From positions 132,501 to 196,500 of the forward strand of contig NZ_CP045571.1 of NCBI RefSeq assembly GCF_009662475.1: a stretch of DNA of 64,000 nucleotides. The letters are read 5' to 3'. This document shows positions 63,547 through 64,000 of the stretch, one piece after another (the first letter of the stretch is position 1; every line of letters begins with the position of its first letter). This stretch comes from Acidithiobacillus thiooxidans ATCC 19377 (lineage in GTDB: Bacteria > Pseudomonadota > Gammaproteobacteria > Acidithiobacillales > Acidithiobacillaceae). A model generated the notes under the pieces. The model was not told the origin of the DNA. It saw only the letters and a program-made list of their open reading frames with translations, and made no database searches. A program made the position numbers and the translations under genes.

Positions 63547-63888
63547 ATGCAAATTACCATTACCGGTCAGCACCTGGACCTGACAGAAGCCCTGAAAAAC
63601 CATGCAGAAGAGAAAATCGGCAAGCTTGATCGACATTTTGATCAGGTGATTGATGCCCGGGTTGTTCTGAAACATGCGCCCCATGAAAATCCCGAAAATA
63701 CCGCTGATGTGACTATGTATGCGGCTGGTCATGTGTTTCACGCCGTATCCCAGCATGCCGACATGTATCGCGCCCTGGATCTGGTCACCGAAAAACTGGA
63801 AAGCCAGATTGACAGTTACAAGGAAAAACGCCAGGACCGGCGTAATGATAATCCCTCCGGTCTGGCAGCCATTGCCGAGATGGAATGA
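63547..63888 (+). CDS. hpf: ribosome hibernation promoting factor
   Basis: 113 residues: QITITGQHLDLTEALKNHAEEKIGKLDRHF and VSQHADMYRALDLVTEKLESQIDSYKEKRQ match short HPF/YfiA proteins, which bind the 30S decoding site of idle ribosomes. The tail of about 18 residues is longer than in E. coli but lacks the dimerisation domain of long HPF. RBS GGAGAG before ATG 63547. Placement between rpoN and ptsN is the classical cluster. Confidence 0.96.
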   Translation: MQITITGQHLDLTEALKNHAEEKIGKLDRHFDQVIDARVVLKHAPHENPENTADVTMYAAGHVFHAVSQHADMYRALDLVTEKLESQIDSYKEKRQDRRNDNPSGLAAIAEME

Positions 63889-63897
63889 CCCTCAACC

Positions 63898-64000
63898 ATG
63901 ACGACTCTGCCCTTAACTCCCCAACAAGTTCTGATTGATCCTCCGGTTACGGATGCCGGAGCCGTGCTGGACGCTTTGGCGGCGCTTCTCGCAGAGTCGA
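63898..64000 (+). CDS. ptsN: PTS IIA-like nitrogen regulatory protein PtsN, N-terminal part
   Basis: ATG 63898, nine bases after the hpf stop, opens LPLTPQQVLIDPPVTDAGAVLDALAALLAES, which fits the start of PtsN (EIIA-Ntr), and the position after rpoN-hpf is the standard one. The phosphorylated His would lie beyond the window. The frame is open to the window edge. Confidence 0.8.
   Translation, partial: MTTLPLTPQQVLIDPPVTDAGAVLDALAALLAES

Overview
The window looks like a chromosome segment from an acidophilic, chemolithoautotrophic gammaproteobacterium-like organism, most probably an Acidithiobacillus. That is an inference from gene content and order: a complete nuo operon followed by rplM-rpsI-argC, an alpha2beta2-type pyruvate dehydrogenase with fused E2 and E3, gltA-gshA-gshB, and Pseudomonas-like yqgE-ruvX-pyrR-pyrB-pyrC' and amgK-murU blocks. 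No rRNA, tRNA or CRISPR array was recognised. Genes are densely packed, many with 4-base ATGA/GTGA overlaps, and no gene-free stretch exceeds about 300 bases.

Layout. 1-674: right end of an IS630-family element. 715-3210: nitroreductase, small DUF2892 membrane protein, Bcr/CflA-type MFS exporter, and an unknown 101-residue protein on the minus strand. 3361-16824: nuoA-N (complex I), with nuoC and nuoD fused and an apparent -1 frameshift in nuoJ. 16925-18862: rplM, rpsI, argC. 18980-22071: an EAL protein with a CZB-like tail and a GAF-GGDEF diguanylate cyclase interrupted by an apparent frameshift at a T run. 22275-26285: an envelope cluster (Pro/Tyr-rich exported protein, glycine-zipper lipoprotein, beta-barrel porin, OmpA-like lipoprotein). 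The porin is split by a complete 1165-bp IS630 copy. 26497-31966: pdhA, pdhB, a 994-residue E2-E3 fusion and a PsiE-like protein. 32082-39862: erpA, gltA-gshA-gshB, yqgE-ruvX-pyrR-pyrB-pyrC'. 39930-41444: a patch of decayed toxin-antitoxin modules.

From 41528 to 56188 nearly everything is on the minus strand. Read in transcription order it runs lptD, surA, an ABC-2 permease, bolA, grxD, murA, hisG-D-C-B-H-A-F-IE and tatA-B-C. Diverging from lptD on the plus strand are amgK-murU (cell-wall sugar recycling), two unknown genes, kdsD-kdsC (Kdo synthesis), lptC-lptA-lptB (LPS transport), rpoN, hpf and the start of ptsN. The right third is therefore an outer-membrane and cell-wall biogenesis neighbourhood with LPS synthesis and export on both sides of the divergence.

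The main points for a second look are: three genes that each need one extra T (or a -1 slip) to be read through, one of them at a textbook U_UUU_UUC heptamer; the IS630 element whose transposase stop codon is completed by its CTAG target; the E2-E3 fusion with Asn in the catalytic HxxxDG motif; a perfect 24-bp palindrome upstream of gltA; a CZB-like domain on the EAL protein; and the toxin-antitoxin graveyard. I see no single clearly new multi-gene system. All start codons are inferred by eye from Shine-Dalgarno spacing and family length.
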